Of a DNA stretch of 64,000 nucleotides, positions 1 through 12,886 are shown in pieces. Below the pieces are notes generated by a model that was given only the letters and a program-made list of their open reading frames with translations, made no database searches and had not been told where the DNA came from. The stretch spans positions 574,129,241-574,193,240 of the forward strand of contig NC_081410.1 of the NCBI RefSeq assembly GCF_030272615.1, written 5' to 3'. The stretch is from Cryptomeria japonica. Its lineage: Eukaryota; Streptophyta; Pinopsida; Cupressales; Cupressaceae. Position 1 is the first letter of the stretch; each line of letters starts with the position of its first letter. The position numbers and the translations under genes were made by a program.

Positions 1-1477
1 GGTATTCCAAGATTGGTTTAATTTTTTTTTTTCAAGAACCACTGATTCACCCCCCTTTTAGTGGTACATTGTGTTCAACACTTAAGTGAGTCACCGCCAC
101 ATGGGTAGACACTAGGTTCCATTGAATTTCCCTCACTAAGATCCAATTTTTTTTAGAAGCCTTACCTTTTACTTGTTGACTAAGAAAATATGATACATGC
201 ATTCTGAAGAAACCCCTCATGTACCCTTCAACTTGAGAGAAAAATTATTGAGATCTTTGGGTCTTTAGAAATTCAAAGCTTGGTATGCCTAAGAAGTGAG
301 TGTCGTGCAAGGGGGAGCCAATACTACCAAGCTTCTATTTGTCCAATTGAATATGGTATTCTAGGCAAGGGGAGGCAACAAATATTGTCTGACCATACTT
401 TTAGGTGTAACTGAATGTCCTCTTATTCTTGTTCAAAATTCAAATAGCCATTCTATATTCTGTGTTTGATGACATAAAAAATTCAAAATAAATATCACAT
501 CAAAAACAAAAATTCACAAGGTCACAAACATTCAAACAAGGGTTTTGAAATCAAACTTGTCTCAAGCATCAAAGTTATCATCCAAAGATTTGAAAAGGTT
601 CACAACATGGCTTATCAAACATTTGGATTGCTTGATTTCAACGTCCATGTCATTTTTGGTTAGGTCTTGCAATTTCCAATATTAGGTCTTAAAACATATT
701 CTTTACCTTTCCTAGAGGTCTATTGCATTATCATTATCCCTTTTGCATCTAGGTCCCAAAGCCATTTCCTAGGTCTTGATCATTCATTTCCTTGAAATAT
801 CTTAATTATCTCAAAATTAGGTTTGTTATTAGGTTGCATTTTCCATATTTTAAATCATTAGTCCTCATACATTCTCATTATCATTACATAGCTCTAAAGT
901 TCTAGTCTTGTCTTAGCTTGGTTTACCATATCATATCCTTGTATTATCATTGGCTCATACCATCAACTTCCACTTGCATTTATTCTCCAAAATTAGATTT
1001 GTAAAACTTGGAAAATCAAATATTTAGTTTGTACCCAAAGTCATTATTAGGGAGTCTTGAACTTGATCAACCCTTGTCCTTTTTGTCAATAATATTATCT
1101 TGTCAAACCTTATCTTAGTATCGAAGCAATAGGTGAGACTTTGTCAATTTTTCCTTTAGACCTTTAAAAGTCTTGATTCCATTTCAATTCCCTAGGGTAT
1201 CTCTTTAGACTTGCACTCCTAATTTTTTTCATAATCTTTAAAAACAACAAAAGGATAGGTTGCATTTTCATCCTTTGAGATTGCATCTTGTCATTCCTTA
1301 GTCTAATTTGTCAAAAACAATAAAAACATAGATGGCATTATCATCCTCTAAGATTGCACTTAGTTTCATTGTCATCCCAAAAGCATAAAAGCCCAAAAAA
1401 AATTAGTTGCATTTTCACTTTTAGGGTTTGCATTTATCATCCTTAAAATTCAAAATCCCAAAACATAGCATAGTGAC
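1..1477 (+). other. Non-coding 5' leader region upstream of gypsy gag
   Basis: No open frame. The stretch is pyrimidine-rich, with many short phrases such as taggtctt and attatcatcc, as expected of a long gypsy 5' UTR or LTR end. Two diverged copies of a roughly 60-bp phrase starting gcaaggggGagcc / gcaaggggaggc lie near 308 and 365. Assignment to the downstream element is by position only. Confidence 0.35.
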
Positions 1478-4130
1478 ATGCTTGTTGAAACAAGGTCAAA
1501 GTCAAATAAATTGCAAGAGTCCACATATCAAGCCACAACTTCTCTAATGGATGATGTACCAAATACACAAATTCAACATTATCATACCCAACCACTTGAT
1601 TCTAATGTGGGTTTTCCAAGGAATACATTACCACAATATGGGATGGTACAATTAGGACCACCATCATACTATGAACCCATATTTGTGCCAATAAAACTAG
1701 GTTTTGGAAGTGTACCAGCAACACCATCAGGGATTATACCATTTGACACCAACCAATTAAACCATAAACATGTTCACCAAACATCAACTTCATATGATAA
1801 ACCAAATATTTTACAAGGATTTAGATCAACTATAGACCTTCAACAAGAAATGGATCCAAATGATTAAGCAGATTCAGAATCCCCTATAGATTTTGATATG
1901 GTTGCTAATAATTCCAAAATCTGTGGAAAGATGGATAAATTCATGAGTAAGATGTTCAAGAGGAATCCCATGAAATATTTAAGCATGATTAAAGAAAAGT
2001 TTGTCTCAACATCAGAGCCTCAAGTAAATGTCGAATTGCAACATGAGACAAACAATCCCTTAAATTTCGAGCCTCTTTAAAATGAAATTAATTCACAATA
2101 AGAGGCTCCAACTACATTACTTGAAAAATGTGTATTCAAGACCTTATGTTTGGACATTCCTCCAAAAGCAATGTTTGAAACTGTGAATAATCTATTGTTC
2201 AATACAACACCATTTGTGAAAAGATCAAATGGTAATAACAAACAACTTTGGCAACTTCAGTATAACAAAAAGCATATCAAAATCCTCAAGTCAATTCACA
2301 ACTAGAGATGCAACAACATTTTACCATGGGGATGCCACATATTCTCGATGTTCAAACCACTCTAGTATCACATCAAAATTTGCTTATGTGTAAACAAGTT
2401 CTGCACATGTGACAACTTATGCACAAATGGCCCAAAATTTGTCGTTAGGGCTTTCTATTATGGCTACTCATTGAACAAATAATAATGCATTGACACAACA
2501 CACATTACAACTACAAATTAGTTTGCAATAGGCTCCTTCGAATGTGCAAACAAATCAAGTGCAATAAAAACTTCATATTAAACAACACACAATGACACCT
2601 TCTATGGTGCCTCAAGTTAATGTGAACTTGCAACAACAACAATTTGAACATTCCTCACAATAGGTTAATATGACTGTATTACCGCACATAAAAGTTAAAA
2701 AGAAGAAAGAGCCCAATGTTCATATGCACAATTTATTGAAATTATTTGGATATGTACCAAATCAATAAGTTTCAATGCAAAATCAATAAATCCTAATTCA
2801 GTATCAACATCCTCAATATTAGAATCAACAAAATTAGATATAAGGACAAAATAATCATTATGTGCCTCAACAACAATAACAACAACAAGAGAATGTCTAT
2901 TATCAACCAATGACACAATTTCAACAACTGATTTAGCCTACAAGATAGTATCAACATCAAGTACAAATGGCAATCCCATCTCAACAAGCATAATCAAACA
3001 ATTAGTATTAAAACATGATGATGCTGCAACAACAAGAGCAATACCAAAATGTATATGTTCCTGAGACTCCAAAGACGGCCATTTCAGAGCATCAAAACCC
3101 ATTTGGAGGCACTGTGTATTGACAAAGAGGACATGCAGGAATGAATGATGAACCTCCAAAACCTTCTGAATATGACGTGATAATGCAAAAAATAAAGAAA
3201 TTGCAACAACAAGTTGAGTCTTTTCAAATCAAAGGGACTAAAAAGTTATATACACAACAAGTTTTATGTCCCAATCCATTTGATAAGAGTTTGTACATGA
3301 ATCCCTTCACTCAATATTTTGAAGCACCAAATTTTGAGAAGTACAAGGGAAGAGGAAATCCTAAAGATAACATTTGATCCTTTTATTCATCATGCACAAA
3401 AGTTAATTATGATGACACGTATCTTATGCACCTCTTTCCTTGAAGTCTCGTAGGACAAGCCATGGAATGGTATGCTCATTTGCCTGGCAATATAAAATCT
3501 TGGAATGAGTTGGCCGAGAAATTCATTTGTCACTTTGCCTTTAACATTGATAATGACACCACAATATCAAATTTATGTGAGACAAAACAAAAAATTAGAG
3601 AACCTTTCATCAATTTATTGCAAAGATGGCGAAGCCTAGTTAGCCAACATCCTCTTGACATTCCTGAAGAGCAATAGGTTAATTTGTTTATTAAAAATAT
3701 GGTGCTAGAAATGATGTATGAGCTGAAGCTTAAAAGTCCTTGTACAATTGAAAAGATCATTAAAAATGAATAAATATCAAGAATGGTCTTGTATCAAAAG
3801 GAATCATCAAAATAAAAAAAGATAACAACAATTCAAGCAAATCAAGTGACAAGAACAAATTTTGGTCCAGAAATAAGAATATCACGAATGGCAAAGCTGT
3901 AGATGCAAGGACACTCGATAAAAACAAACCAAATATTAGTATTAAAGGGTCGCCTGTTAAAAACACTAAGACCCCTAACCAGTCTTAACAACCAAATTAT
4001 ATGAGTAACATGGTTCAACAACAAGTCCAACCACAAGGTCAATAACGTAGGCCTTTTAGATCAAGGGATGCACCTCGTTGAAAATTCACACCATTGGGAG
4101 AACCTATTGAGTCAGTATTGAAGTAATTAA
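1478..4130 (+). pseudogene. gag: gag pseudogene of Tat-type gypsy
   Basis: The first frame opens at an ATG at 1478 and runs 129 codons before a stop; further pieces continue to about 4.1 kb. A Gln-rich low-complexity stretch (CAA runs, 2330-3080) separates the N-terminal part from a Retrotrans_gag-like core at 3300-3680. The core includes the phrases AMEWYAHLPGNIKSWNELAE and REPFINLLQRWRSL, typical of the capsid domain of plant gypsy elements. Stops after FP, EEQ and elsewhere interrupt the core. Its role would have been capsid formation and RNA packaging. No zinc knuckle is clearly visible. The domain call is secure; the exact end is not. Confidence 0.75.
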
Positions 4131-4799
4131 TTCAAGAAAATTTCATCAAGTTTCTAGAGATAAAAGAGGAATCACTAGTGAAACTAAATTGGTGGAATGC
4201 TAATGCTTATTGTGAGTATCATTTCTTTAAAGGGCATAAAACTACCTCATATTTTTAGTTAAAGCACTTTATCCAAGATTTGCTCGATTAGGGTGTAATT
4301 GAAGTTGATCCTCCCATTGAGACTTCTAACACTGATCACACTATTTTCAAAATTCCCTTACTTCATCATGACAAGGGAAAAGCCTCCTCTTCAAATTTGA
4401 ACCCAAAAGGCAACACCAATTATACTAGTGTGTCCCATAGTTACACTATCAATTGCTTTAGTGCATCAGATAATTATGTTTCAACCTTAAGGATTAAAGA
4501 AAAAAGATTCTCCATGTGTAGTGGCCACCCATAAATCCAAAATTGTGTTGAAAGGATCCCCTCCTAACCATGCTCCTAACCCTCCCAAGCTAGTGACTAA
4601 AAGTCAATAATCCTCCTTGATCATCTTAGGAAAACATCCACACAAATCTTAATCCTTGAATTACTGAGAATGTCTCCCATGCACAAAGATGTCCTAGATA
4701 AAGCTTTGAAATAGTCTACTATGCCTATTGATATTGATGTTGACCTGTTTTAGGACAAGATATGGCATCTTTCTGCATCTCAACACATTGCCTTTACAA

Positions 4800-5110
4800 A
4801 TAATGACATCCCTCATAATAAGCCACACCATAATGATCCCTTTTACCTAGAAGTGTTTGTTCATGATTGCAAAATTAGACGAATATTGTTAGACAGTGGA
4901 GTGAGCTTAAATATTTATACTTTGAGAGTCATCATTGCTCTCAGTTTTGCTAAAAGTGATATAGATCCTTTTAGGAGGATCACAATAAAAGCTTATGATG
5001 ATGTTGAATGTCTTTCCAAGGGAGTAATCACTTTTCTTATCAAAGTTGGTTCAGTTACAATAAACACTTTGCTATAGGTGTTAGATTTACATCTCCCCTA
5101 TAACATGATC
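4800..5110 (+). pseudogene. Retropepsin-like aspartic protease relic
   Basis: The open piece at 4853-5077 carries VHDCKIRRILLDSGVSLNI, the active-site loop of retroviral-type aspartic proteases, with DSG in place of the commoner DTG. It sits between gag and RT as expected, and in the live element would have cleaved the Gag-Pol polyprotein. Downstream, a phrase reading D.HLPYNMILGHPW-like (5085-5130) matches the usual C-terminal flap and helix region. Frame ends in TAG. 5130-6600 is a poorly conserved linker with several short broken frames and no domain I can name. Confidence 0.65.
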
Positions 5111-6619
5111 CTTGGCCACCCTTGGATTCATGCGATGAAAGAAGTCCCTTCTATTTACCATTAATGTCTAAAGTATTCATACAATGGGCTTGAGATAACA
5201 ATTCCAGGAGATCTTGATCCTTTCCAATTTTGTGCCAACCTGAAGGTTACTCTTGAGCACCAAGTGCTAGTCAACAAAGAAACACCCTCTTTTGGCTCCT
5301 CTAAATATGTGGATCCTCAAGAATTGTTGGAATCAGTTATAGGAAAGATGAAAATCCAAGATCAAGGGTGTGGAGAATATTCTATGGACCAATCATTTCT
5401 CATTGGTAAGCTACCCGTCTCTCTGAAATCACATGGAAAACCACATCTTTTGCACAAAGAAACCAAAACTGTCATCTAGTATCAACCTCCCACTACATTT
5501 GCAAACTAGGGAGAATTGAACAAAGAAACTCTTGATACAATGTGTCAAATTGGCTATACAAAGATGAAGCAGACATAGCAACTATCTGGTTGCCTATGAA
5601 ACAATATGGCAAAGGTTTTACCATAATGCAAAAAAAAAGGATATGATGGACATAGTGGTTTAGGTCCAAATAAACATGGAATAATTGATCCCATCATCCC
5701 TGAGATGAGACAAAACTTTGGGGTTAGGATTTGTACCATTTTGAACTGAAACCTCATCTACCAAAGTGACTTCGTGTGAAAAAGGGCATGATTTAGACGA
5801 TGAAACAACACTTGAGGACCCCCACCCTAAAATCGATTCCAATGAATGAGAGTGGAAATATTATTCATCTATCTCATATGCCTTAGACAATGTCTTCAAT
5901 GATCCTTATGAATTACCCATGGAAGACAAACATGAAAACATTCTCTTGCTTGTCAAAACCTATGGACTTAAGCTTGGATAGAAACATTTTGGGATCCTGG
6001 CACAAAATCTGAAACAAGTAGTTCAAATAGCAATGCAATGGAAATTCATGTTTTTACCATCTCTTCCCAAGCTTTTTACAATACCAATGATGGCATGCCT
6101 CTTGTCTGCCCTAACCTTATCCAATGGGACTAACAAGAATCACCACGCCTAGACTATTTGGAAAATGACAAGGCTATAGTACAATTTTTTGAGCTTTACA
6201 AAGGCATACCACGAAGCGACCATAAAGAAAACTTTGTTATTGATTTGAACTCCATAATATATTTTGGTTAGTCAACTCCATCTTCATGTCACAAAAGAAA
6301 CAATAAAGATGAAAAAGGAAAAATAATGAAAATAATAGGTCTTTTGGTGAAAATCGGAAGGCATCTTTAGAGTATGAAAAAGTAAAAATAAAGGACGTAT
6401 TCGAGGGTGGAAACCTCTTTGATACACCCAAGGATGGAAGATTGGACATACCCCTATTAGGATAGGAAAAATAATCATTTCTTGTGGAGATGGTTGAAGA
6501 AATCAACTTGGATACACCTAACAACCCTAAAGTTATCCACTTCGTAGCCTCATTACCAAAATAATAGAAGGTAGAATTTGTTACACTTTCCATTGAGAAG
6601 AAGATCAACTTTGCATGGT

Positions 6620-7990
6620 CCTACCCACATATGTTAGGCCTAGATCTTGAACTTGTCCTTCATCACTTGCCATTAAAGCTAGGCTCAAAATCAGTCAAAC
6701 AAAAGTTGAGGAAAATGCACCCACAAGTTGCACTATTACTCAAAGTTGAGCTTAAAAAGTTGTTGGATGTGGGTTTTATATAGCCAATTAATTATGCTGA
6801 ATGGATTTCCAACTTGGTACTAGTCAACAAAGCCACTGAGGACATAATAATTTGCATTAATTTTAGAGACTTGACTGAAGCATGCCCCGAGGATGATTTT
6901 CCTAGATATCAAATATTGATATCATAATAGACATGACGGTTGGCTATGAAGCGTTGTTGCTGATGGATGGGTTTTCTAGATATAATTAGATTTGAATAGC
7001 TCCTAAAGATCAACACAAGACTGCCTTCACATGTGCACGAGGAATCTACTACTAGAATGTGATGCCATTTGGCCTCAAGAATGCAAGAGAAACATATCAA
7101 AGAGCTATGACAACAATATTTCATGACTTTATGCACACATTGATGGAGGACTATGTAGATGACCTGTTGTGCATATTAGTTACTAGGGATAGTCATCTTG
7201 GCATCTTGGCCATGATATTTGACTGAATGAAGGGATATAAGTTTAGGCTAAACCCAAAGAAATGTGTTTTTGAGGTGACATTTGGTAAGTTACTAGGGTA
7301 TATTATTTCTCACAAAGGCATCAAAGTGGACCCTGGAAAGGTGAAAGAAATTCTAGATATGCCTATGACCACAAATATTCATCATCTGAGAAGTCTTTAA
7401 AGTGAATTATGATCAATCTATAGATTTATATCATAATTGGATAACAAGTGCCACCTTTTTCAACACTTGCTTCATAAAGGGGTAGCTTTCAAATGGATAG
7501 AGCAATGCCAATAGACAATTCAACAACTTAAAGATTATCTCTTATCTTTGCTAGTTTTGATGTCTCCTATTGAAGGAAAGCCCTTTCTTATGTATATATC
7601 AACAACTACCACATCATTGGGAGCTCTCTTAGTGTAGTATGATGAAGAAGGCAATGATAGAGAAATTTATTACATCAGTTGGACATTAGTTGGCTAAGTT
7701 GAATTATTCTACCATTGAGTGAGCATGTCTAGCAGTAGTCTTGGTGGCTCAAAATATTTGACATTATATGTTGAACTATAAGGTATTATTGGTAGCCAAG
7801 ATTGATCCACTAAAATACTTACTCAACAAAGCAACCCTCACTAGTTGATGAGCAAAATGGATAATGATCCTACGAAAATTTGATATTGAATACATTGACA
7901 AAAAAACAATTAAAGGACAAGTCATAGCTAATAAACTTGTGGCTATACCTATTCAAGCTGATCATCCCTTGTTGATTGATTTTCTTGATG
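6620..7990 (+). pseudogene. pol: Reverse transcriptase plus degenerate Ty3-type RNase H (pol)
   Basis: From 6640 the frame reads the RT fingers (HPQVALLLKVELKKLLDVGF), then LLMDGFSRYN with the first catalytic Asp, VMPFGLKNARETYQRAM, and YVDDLL at 7152-7163 with the catalytic Asp pair. The RNase H tether follows from about 7560 (MSPIEGKPFLMYISTTTTSLGALL); the Asp expected at the start of an active Ty3 RNase H is replaced by a Tyr-Ile-Ser context, as is usual for the first RNase H of Tat elements. The frame is interrupted by several TAG/TGA codons and small shifts. The function would have been copying element RNA into cDNA. Confidence 0.85.
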
Positions 7991-8019
7991 AGTCAGTATT
8001 TGCAACAACAATTTTTGAC

Positions 8020-8360
8020 TAGTGGCAATTGTATTTCGATGAATCACACATAAGATTTGGTTTAGGAGCAGGAATCCTATTTGTTACTCCTTAAGGAGAT
8101 GCTATACCAAAGTCTAATAGAATCACCTTTGATTGTACAAACAACATTGCAAAATATGAGGCTTTGGTCATTGGATTAACAATAGCCATACAATGGTATA
8201 ATATGCATCTTCAAGTCTACAGGGACTATCAACTTGTCATTCTACAAGTGAATGATGTTTATGACACAAAAGATGAAAAGCTCATTCCCTATAAGAAATT
8301 GGTTAAAATTTTCAAGACATAGTTCATTTCTATTTAGTTCAATCAAGTCTTAATACTTCA
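8020..8360 (+). pseudogene. Second (archaeal-type) RNase H domain of a Tat element
   Basis: The frame from about 8023 reads WQLYFDESHIRFGLGAGIL, then CTNNIAKYEALVIGLTIAIQ, then VYRDYQLVILQV. These correspond to the three acidic motifs of the archaeal/plant-type RNase H that Tat elements acquired in addition to the Ty3 RNase H: Asp in FDES, Glu in KYEAL, Asp in YRDYQ. The domain lies between the degenerate first RNase H and integrase, which is the diagnostic Tat position. Internal TAA/TAG codons break it. Confidence 0.7.
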
Positions 8361-8689
8361 AAACAATTTCATAGATGTTATGGCAACAATTTCTTCCATG
8401 TTGGATATGCCTCACAATGTTGAGATGTGTGAGTTCTTGGTGGAGCAATTATTGATCTCATCTTTTGAGATTCCTATATTAGAGCTTGTGTGCATACTTG
8501 TTGGTCGTAATTCCACATGGTATAAAGACATATATATGACTACCTTAAGTCTCAAATTGTACCCTCAAATCTTTCCCATAACCAATGTCGACCCTTCATT
8601 CACTAATCAACCAAATATGTCATCATCAATGATACCCTTTACTGTCGCTCCTTTGACAAAACCCTCCTTAGGTGTCTAGATTTTGATAT

Positions 8690-9780
8690 GAAGTGCAAAC
8701 AACTTTACATGAGGTTCACAATGGTATATGTGGGGGCCATTTGAATGGTTTGAGCCTAGCCAAAAAGTTAGTAAGAGCCGGATACTATTGGCCTACAATG
8801 GAACAAGAGGCCCATGATTTTGCAAAGAAATGCTACAAGTGTTAGATGCATGGAGATTTGATTCACACACCATCACAAGAGCTTCAACCTGTTATATCTC
8901 CATGGCACTTTTCTCAATGGGGACTTGACCTCATAGGAAAGATTCACCCGACCTTTGCAAATGGACTCAAGTTCATCATAATTGCAACTGAGTACTTCAC
9001 TAAATGGATCGAGACTATACCTATGGCCTATATCACTAGCACACAAATTTCTAAATTCATTTGAATTATATAATATGTTGATATAGAATCCCACTTACAA
9101 TAGTCATTGATAATGGTCATCCATTTAATAATCAAGATGTCCAAGAACTCTATGAGAAGTTCAACATTCATCATCTCCTCTCTGCTCCTTATTATCCACA
9201 GATAAATGGCCAAGTTGAGGAATCCAATAAGACCATCATAAAGATATTGAAAAAGATTGTCAATGATATTGGTTGAAACTGACATGTGCAGTTGAATCCT
9301 TCCTTGTGGGCTTATCACACATCTATCTGAACACCTACTAGCACAACCCCATATTCCTTGGTGTATGGTGTAGAAGCTATCCTTCCTTTGGAGTTCAAGA
9401 TCCCGTCACTAAGAGTTTCTTTGCAATACTTGATAGATGATGAAGCATACAAAGTATCCAAGCTCCATCAATTAGAAATATTAGATGAAAGGTGTCAAAT
9501 AACATTGACACATCTGCAAGCTTATCAAAATTGTCTCCATCATAGCTACAACAAGAAAGTCAAAGCATGACATTTTGAAATAGGAGACCTAGTTGTAGAA
9601 TAAAATACCAAGAACTCCCAATCTACATAAGTCATTAAGGGAAAATTTGGGCCCAATTGGCTAGGGTCGTTCATTGTCACTGCATCATATGGCTCAAGTG
9701 CATATCAGCTCACAACACTAGAGGAAGACCATTGTTCGATCCTGTCAACAACATGCACCTCTAGAAGTATTATACATGAT
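8690..9780 (+). pseudogene. int: Integrase relic (HHCC zinc domain, DDE core, C-terminal domain)
   Basis: The zinc-binding part is visible at 8700-8845 as H-N-G...GGH...CYKC. The catalytic core follows: GLDLIGKI (first Asp, about 8927), VIDNGHPF (second Asp, about 9106), and QVEESNKTI (catalytic Glu, about 9216). A frameshift near 9062 and a stop separate the first and second Asp. The 9358-9570 frame (MVYGVEAILPLE...) and the following EIGDLVV / KFGPNWLGSF phrases are the usual C-terminal region. No chromodomain is seen, consistent with Tat rather than a chromovirus. Confidence 0.85.
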
Positions 9781-9789
9781 CTTTCAACA

Positions 9790-10600
9790 ATCCTTAATAT
9801 GATCCTAAAAAAATACAAAAAATTGAAAAAGTAAAAAATGCAAAAAAAAATTGAAAAAGTTAAAAATACAAAAAAAGGGGAAAAATTAAAAAATACAAAA
9901 AAAGTGAAAAGTTAAAAACACAAAAATATTGAAAAACAAGAAAAACATCACCTTGGTGAAAAATTGGCAAACAGGTGCCTTGTGTGAATTTTTTTTTTAA
10001 ATTGAAAAATGACAAAAAGAGTAAAGAAAAATCATTCGCCCTCTAGTGAAAACCTGGTAAAAAGGTGCCACACGTAAATGGTTGTTGCTCCATTGTCTAT
10101 CTTTATTCTATCTGTAGTATGCATGGTAAAGATCTATCACACCCACTTTTCCTGATTTGACCCTATTGTCCTTGTCTAGGCCTGTGATTGGTCAGCATCG
10201 AATTTCATTTGCCCTTTAGTTGCCAATCTATACATATGTTTGTCTTGGTCACTGTACATAAATCAGACCTTAATTAGGGACAAATCCATTGTCATGGTCA
10301 TTTGACAGAATTATCATTGTGAGTAGCTCGAAAGCTATGACATTTACAGAGTAAAGTCTTGAAAAAATTAATAAAAATCACATAAAGTCAAGAAAAGATT
10401 AATAAAAATAAAATAAAGTCTTGAAAAAATCAATAAAAATCACGTAGAGTCTAGAAAAAATCAAATAAATTCCTTAAAAAAATCATAAAAATCGAATAAT
10501 GTCTTGAAATAATCCAAAAACATTCATAAAATGTACTAGAAAAAGCACAAAAAATCAAACAAGCTTAGAAAACCCTAAAAATTGGAAAACATCAAAATTA
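9790..10600 (+). repeat. A-rich degenerate tandem repeats between integrase and 3' LTR
   Basis: 9800-9950 is a run of aaaaatacaaaaa / ttgaaaaag units. Two diverged copies of a phrase ending in AGGTGCC lie near 9960 and 10035. At 10350-10560 a unit of about 35-40 bp (aaagtcttgaaaaaatcaat plus aaaatcac) is repeated at least five times. This is a non-coding spacer of the gypsy element. No coding sequence is seen from here to the polypurine tract on either strand. Confidence 0.6.
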
Positions 10601-11576
10601 AAAAACAATCAATTTCATTTCATCTCATTAATAAATTGTCCCTCTTGTACATAGATAGACATTTTAGTAGACATCAAACTGAAAACATGACAAAAAAACA
10701 TGACAAACACTATGCTTAATAAATCACACATCAATAGATAAACTATTCAATCAACCAAGCATTCAAACTGATCAAAATTGTCATATCAATCAAATAACAT
10801 CAACATTATCGATCCTTTGTCAAGTATCATGCGTCTTATACATGGTGTGGTATACTCGAAACTAGACCGTGTCCTGTCTTAGATGAGGGACTACATTCTT
10901 TGAAACTAGGTAGCATGATCGTCCTATCATCAAACAAACATTATCAATTTTTGACAACAAGATCAGAATGACTGTTTAATTTGTTTGGATTTGTGAGTCT
11001 TATCTTTCATTGATTTATCTTTTATCATGTTCCTATATTGCTCGATGATATCACTAAGTGATTTAGAGTGGTCGGGATGGTTCATGATCTTTCTTGTTTT
11101 TATTTTTCTATTTGCAAGATGTTTCATAACATTCTGGGGCAAGTATATCCTGGGTATCTATGTCAACACATTCACATTGTGGCTGTCACACATACCTCAA
11201 CCTTTGGTACACACAACTCCTTAGGATGGGTGAGCCATTCCTTGTATGCAATGTGTCTATTTTATGCAAAAGGGGTAGCATTATCACCTCAATTTTCCAT
11301 GCCACAGTGTGCCACCTCCACTTTTTCCATATAAAATAAAGGCTCTCTACACTAAAGTGCATTATCTCTTTGTCTAATTTCTGCTTCTTACTAACATTTC
11401 TGTAGCCAGTCCTTTAAGTCATCTTGGTTTAGCATTGACGTTATTTTCGACAAATTGGCCTATTTTCTAATTCTTTTGGCCCAATTTCTCGAGGGGGCAC
11501 CCTTGTTGCTGGGGCAATGTTTAATGCATTTTTTCTTTACTATTCTTTATAACAATGCTCAGAATCACATTTTCTC

Positions 11577-11590
11577 AAAGAGGAGCAAAA
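11577..11590 (+). other. Polypurine tract of the gypsy element
   Basis: AAAGAGGAGCAAAA directly precedes TGTAGGCACC, the start of the 3' LTR. The same layout recurs at 63387 (plus) and 32282 (minus). Confidence 0.75.
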
Positions 11591-12886
11591 TGTAGGCACC
11601 TAAAAATGGTTTACGCTTCTGGTATCATACTTTAACATGTATGTGTTACCTTCTTCTAGATTTTTTGTACTTATTAACACTTCCTCTATATTGCACATTT
11701 GGTTTTTATCATTTGTTAGCATTGTGTCATTCTTCTACATTCTTTTCCTATTTGATCCCATTTTTATAATTTGAATTAAGTCTTATTGATGTCAGTCTCA
11801 ACCTTCAATTTGTGATCATTATCAACCTTTTATATCAATTGGACACCATTGTAACTCTAATCAGTGTCAATTAGGGTTTTGTCTTGAATTATTATTATTT
11901 TCAACATCAATCCTCTCTCCATCAATTATCAATTTCAATCATTTTTAGTGATTATAAATCTTTATTGATTCACCATCTATTCCTATCAGTTGTTGACCAT
12001 CAATCATTTAATCTTTGTCAATTTTGATTGATTTGTCATCGGTCTTATCCTTATCAATTTAATCAATGTTTTGGTCATCATCAATTATTCCATTGATCAT
12101 GTTCATAATCATTCATTAATCATTTTAATCTTATCATGGCATCATTGGACTTAGTTTTGTCTCTCTTTTCACCTAGGGTTTTGTGATTCTTTAATAATTA
12201 ATCCCTTTTACTAATATCTCTCTTTAGGTTAAATGAATTCATTTCATTTATCCTAGGTCTTGTGTCATAATTAAATATTTTATTTAATTAGATAATTTTC
12301 CTTTAGTGGGATAACTAGTAAATGAAAAGTTATTAATTATTCCCACAATTCTCCTAATTTCTCCTAATTTGTCATTCCCTAATTTCTTCCACCATTTTCT
12401 CCTCTAATTTGTATCCACCAATTTCTCAAATCATGAAGCTATATTTTCTCAAATTTGTCATAATTCAATAATCTATAATTGAGGCCAATTTTGTCATAAT
12501 CATGAAGAATGAATTTCTCTTCAATTTGTCATAGCAATTTGTCACATCAATTATGTCATTTTCTAATCGATTTGGTGGTCAATTTCTCCATAAATTGAAC
12601 TCTTTTTTTAATGTATGAATCCTGGATTTGAGTAAATACGTGCTACTAATTTGTCTTCAAAACTTTGAATCTTCTCCTTTTTCTTTCAACACACTTGCAA
12701 ATAGGATTGGGAGCCACATTTCATCTTTGATTAGAGAAGAAAGAAGGACAATGTAGGGGATCATTTCAAGCATATGAAGGATGGTTTACGTTTGTTTTCA
12801 TCATTTCCTTGTTTATGCTTAGTTTTTAACCTTTATTGATGTGGGATAATGGGTTTCCTTAAATACCTAACTTTTCCTCTCACACA
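11591..12886 (+). repeat. 3' LTR of the gypsy element (right edge tentative)
   Basis: Starts TGTAGGCACCTAAAAATGG immediately after the polypurine tract, as does the related copy at 63400. The right edge is set at the CACACA at 12886 because another LTR in the window ends similarly and only unrelated sequence follows. The 5' LTR is outside the window, so the edge cannot be confirmed by comparison. Confidence 0.5.

Larger units (their letters stand above)
1..12886 (+). mobile_element. Decayed Tat-lineage Ty3/gypsy LTR retrotransposon (5' end outside window)
   Basis: Domain order along the plus strand is gag, aspartic protease, reverse transcriptase, Ty3-type RNase H, a second RNase H, HHCC integrase, long A-rich spacer, polypurine tract, LTR. 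The second RNase H just before integrase is the hallmark of the plant Tat lineage (established family knowledge). All frames are broken by stops, most of them TAG/TAA where CAG/CAA would fit, plus some frameshifts, so the copy is old and inactive. No 5' LTR or primer-binding site is recognisable in the first 1.5 kb, so the 5' LTR probably lies upstream of the window. The 3' end at 12886 is a tentative call. Confidence 0.8.
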
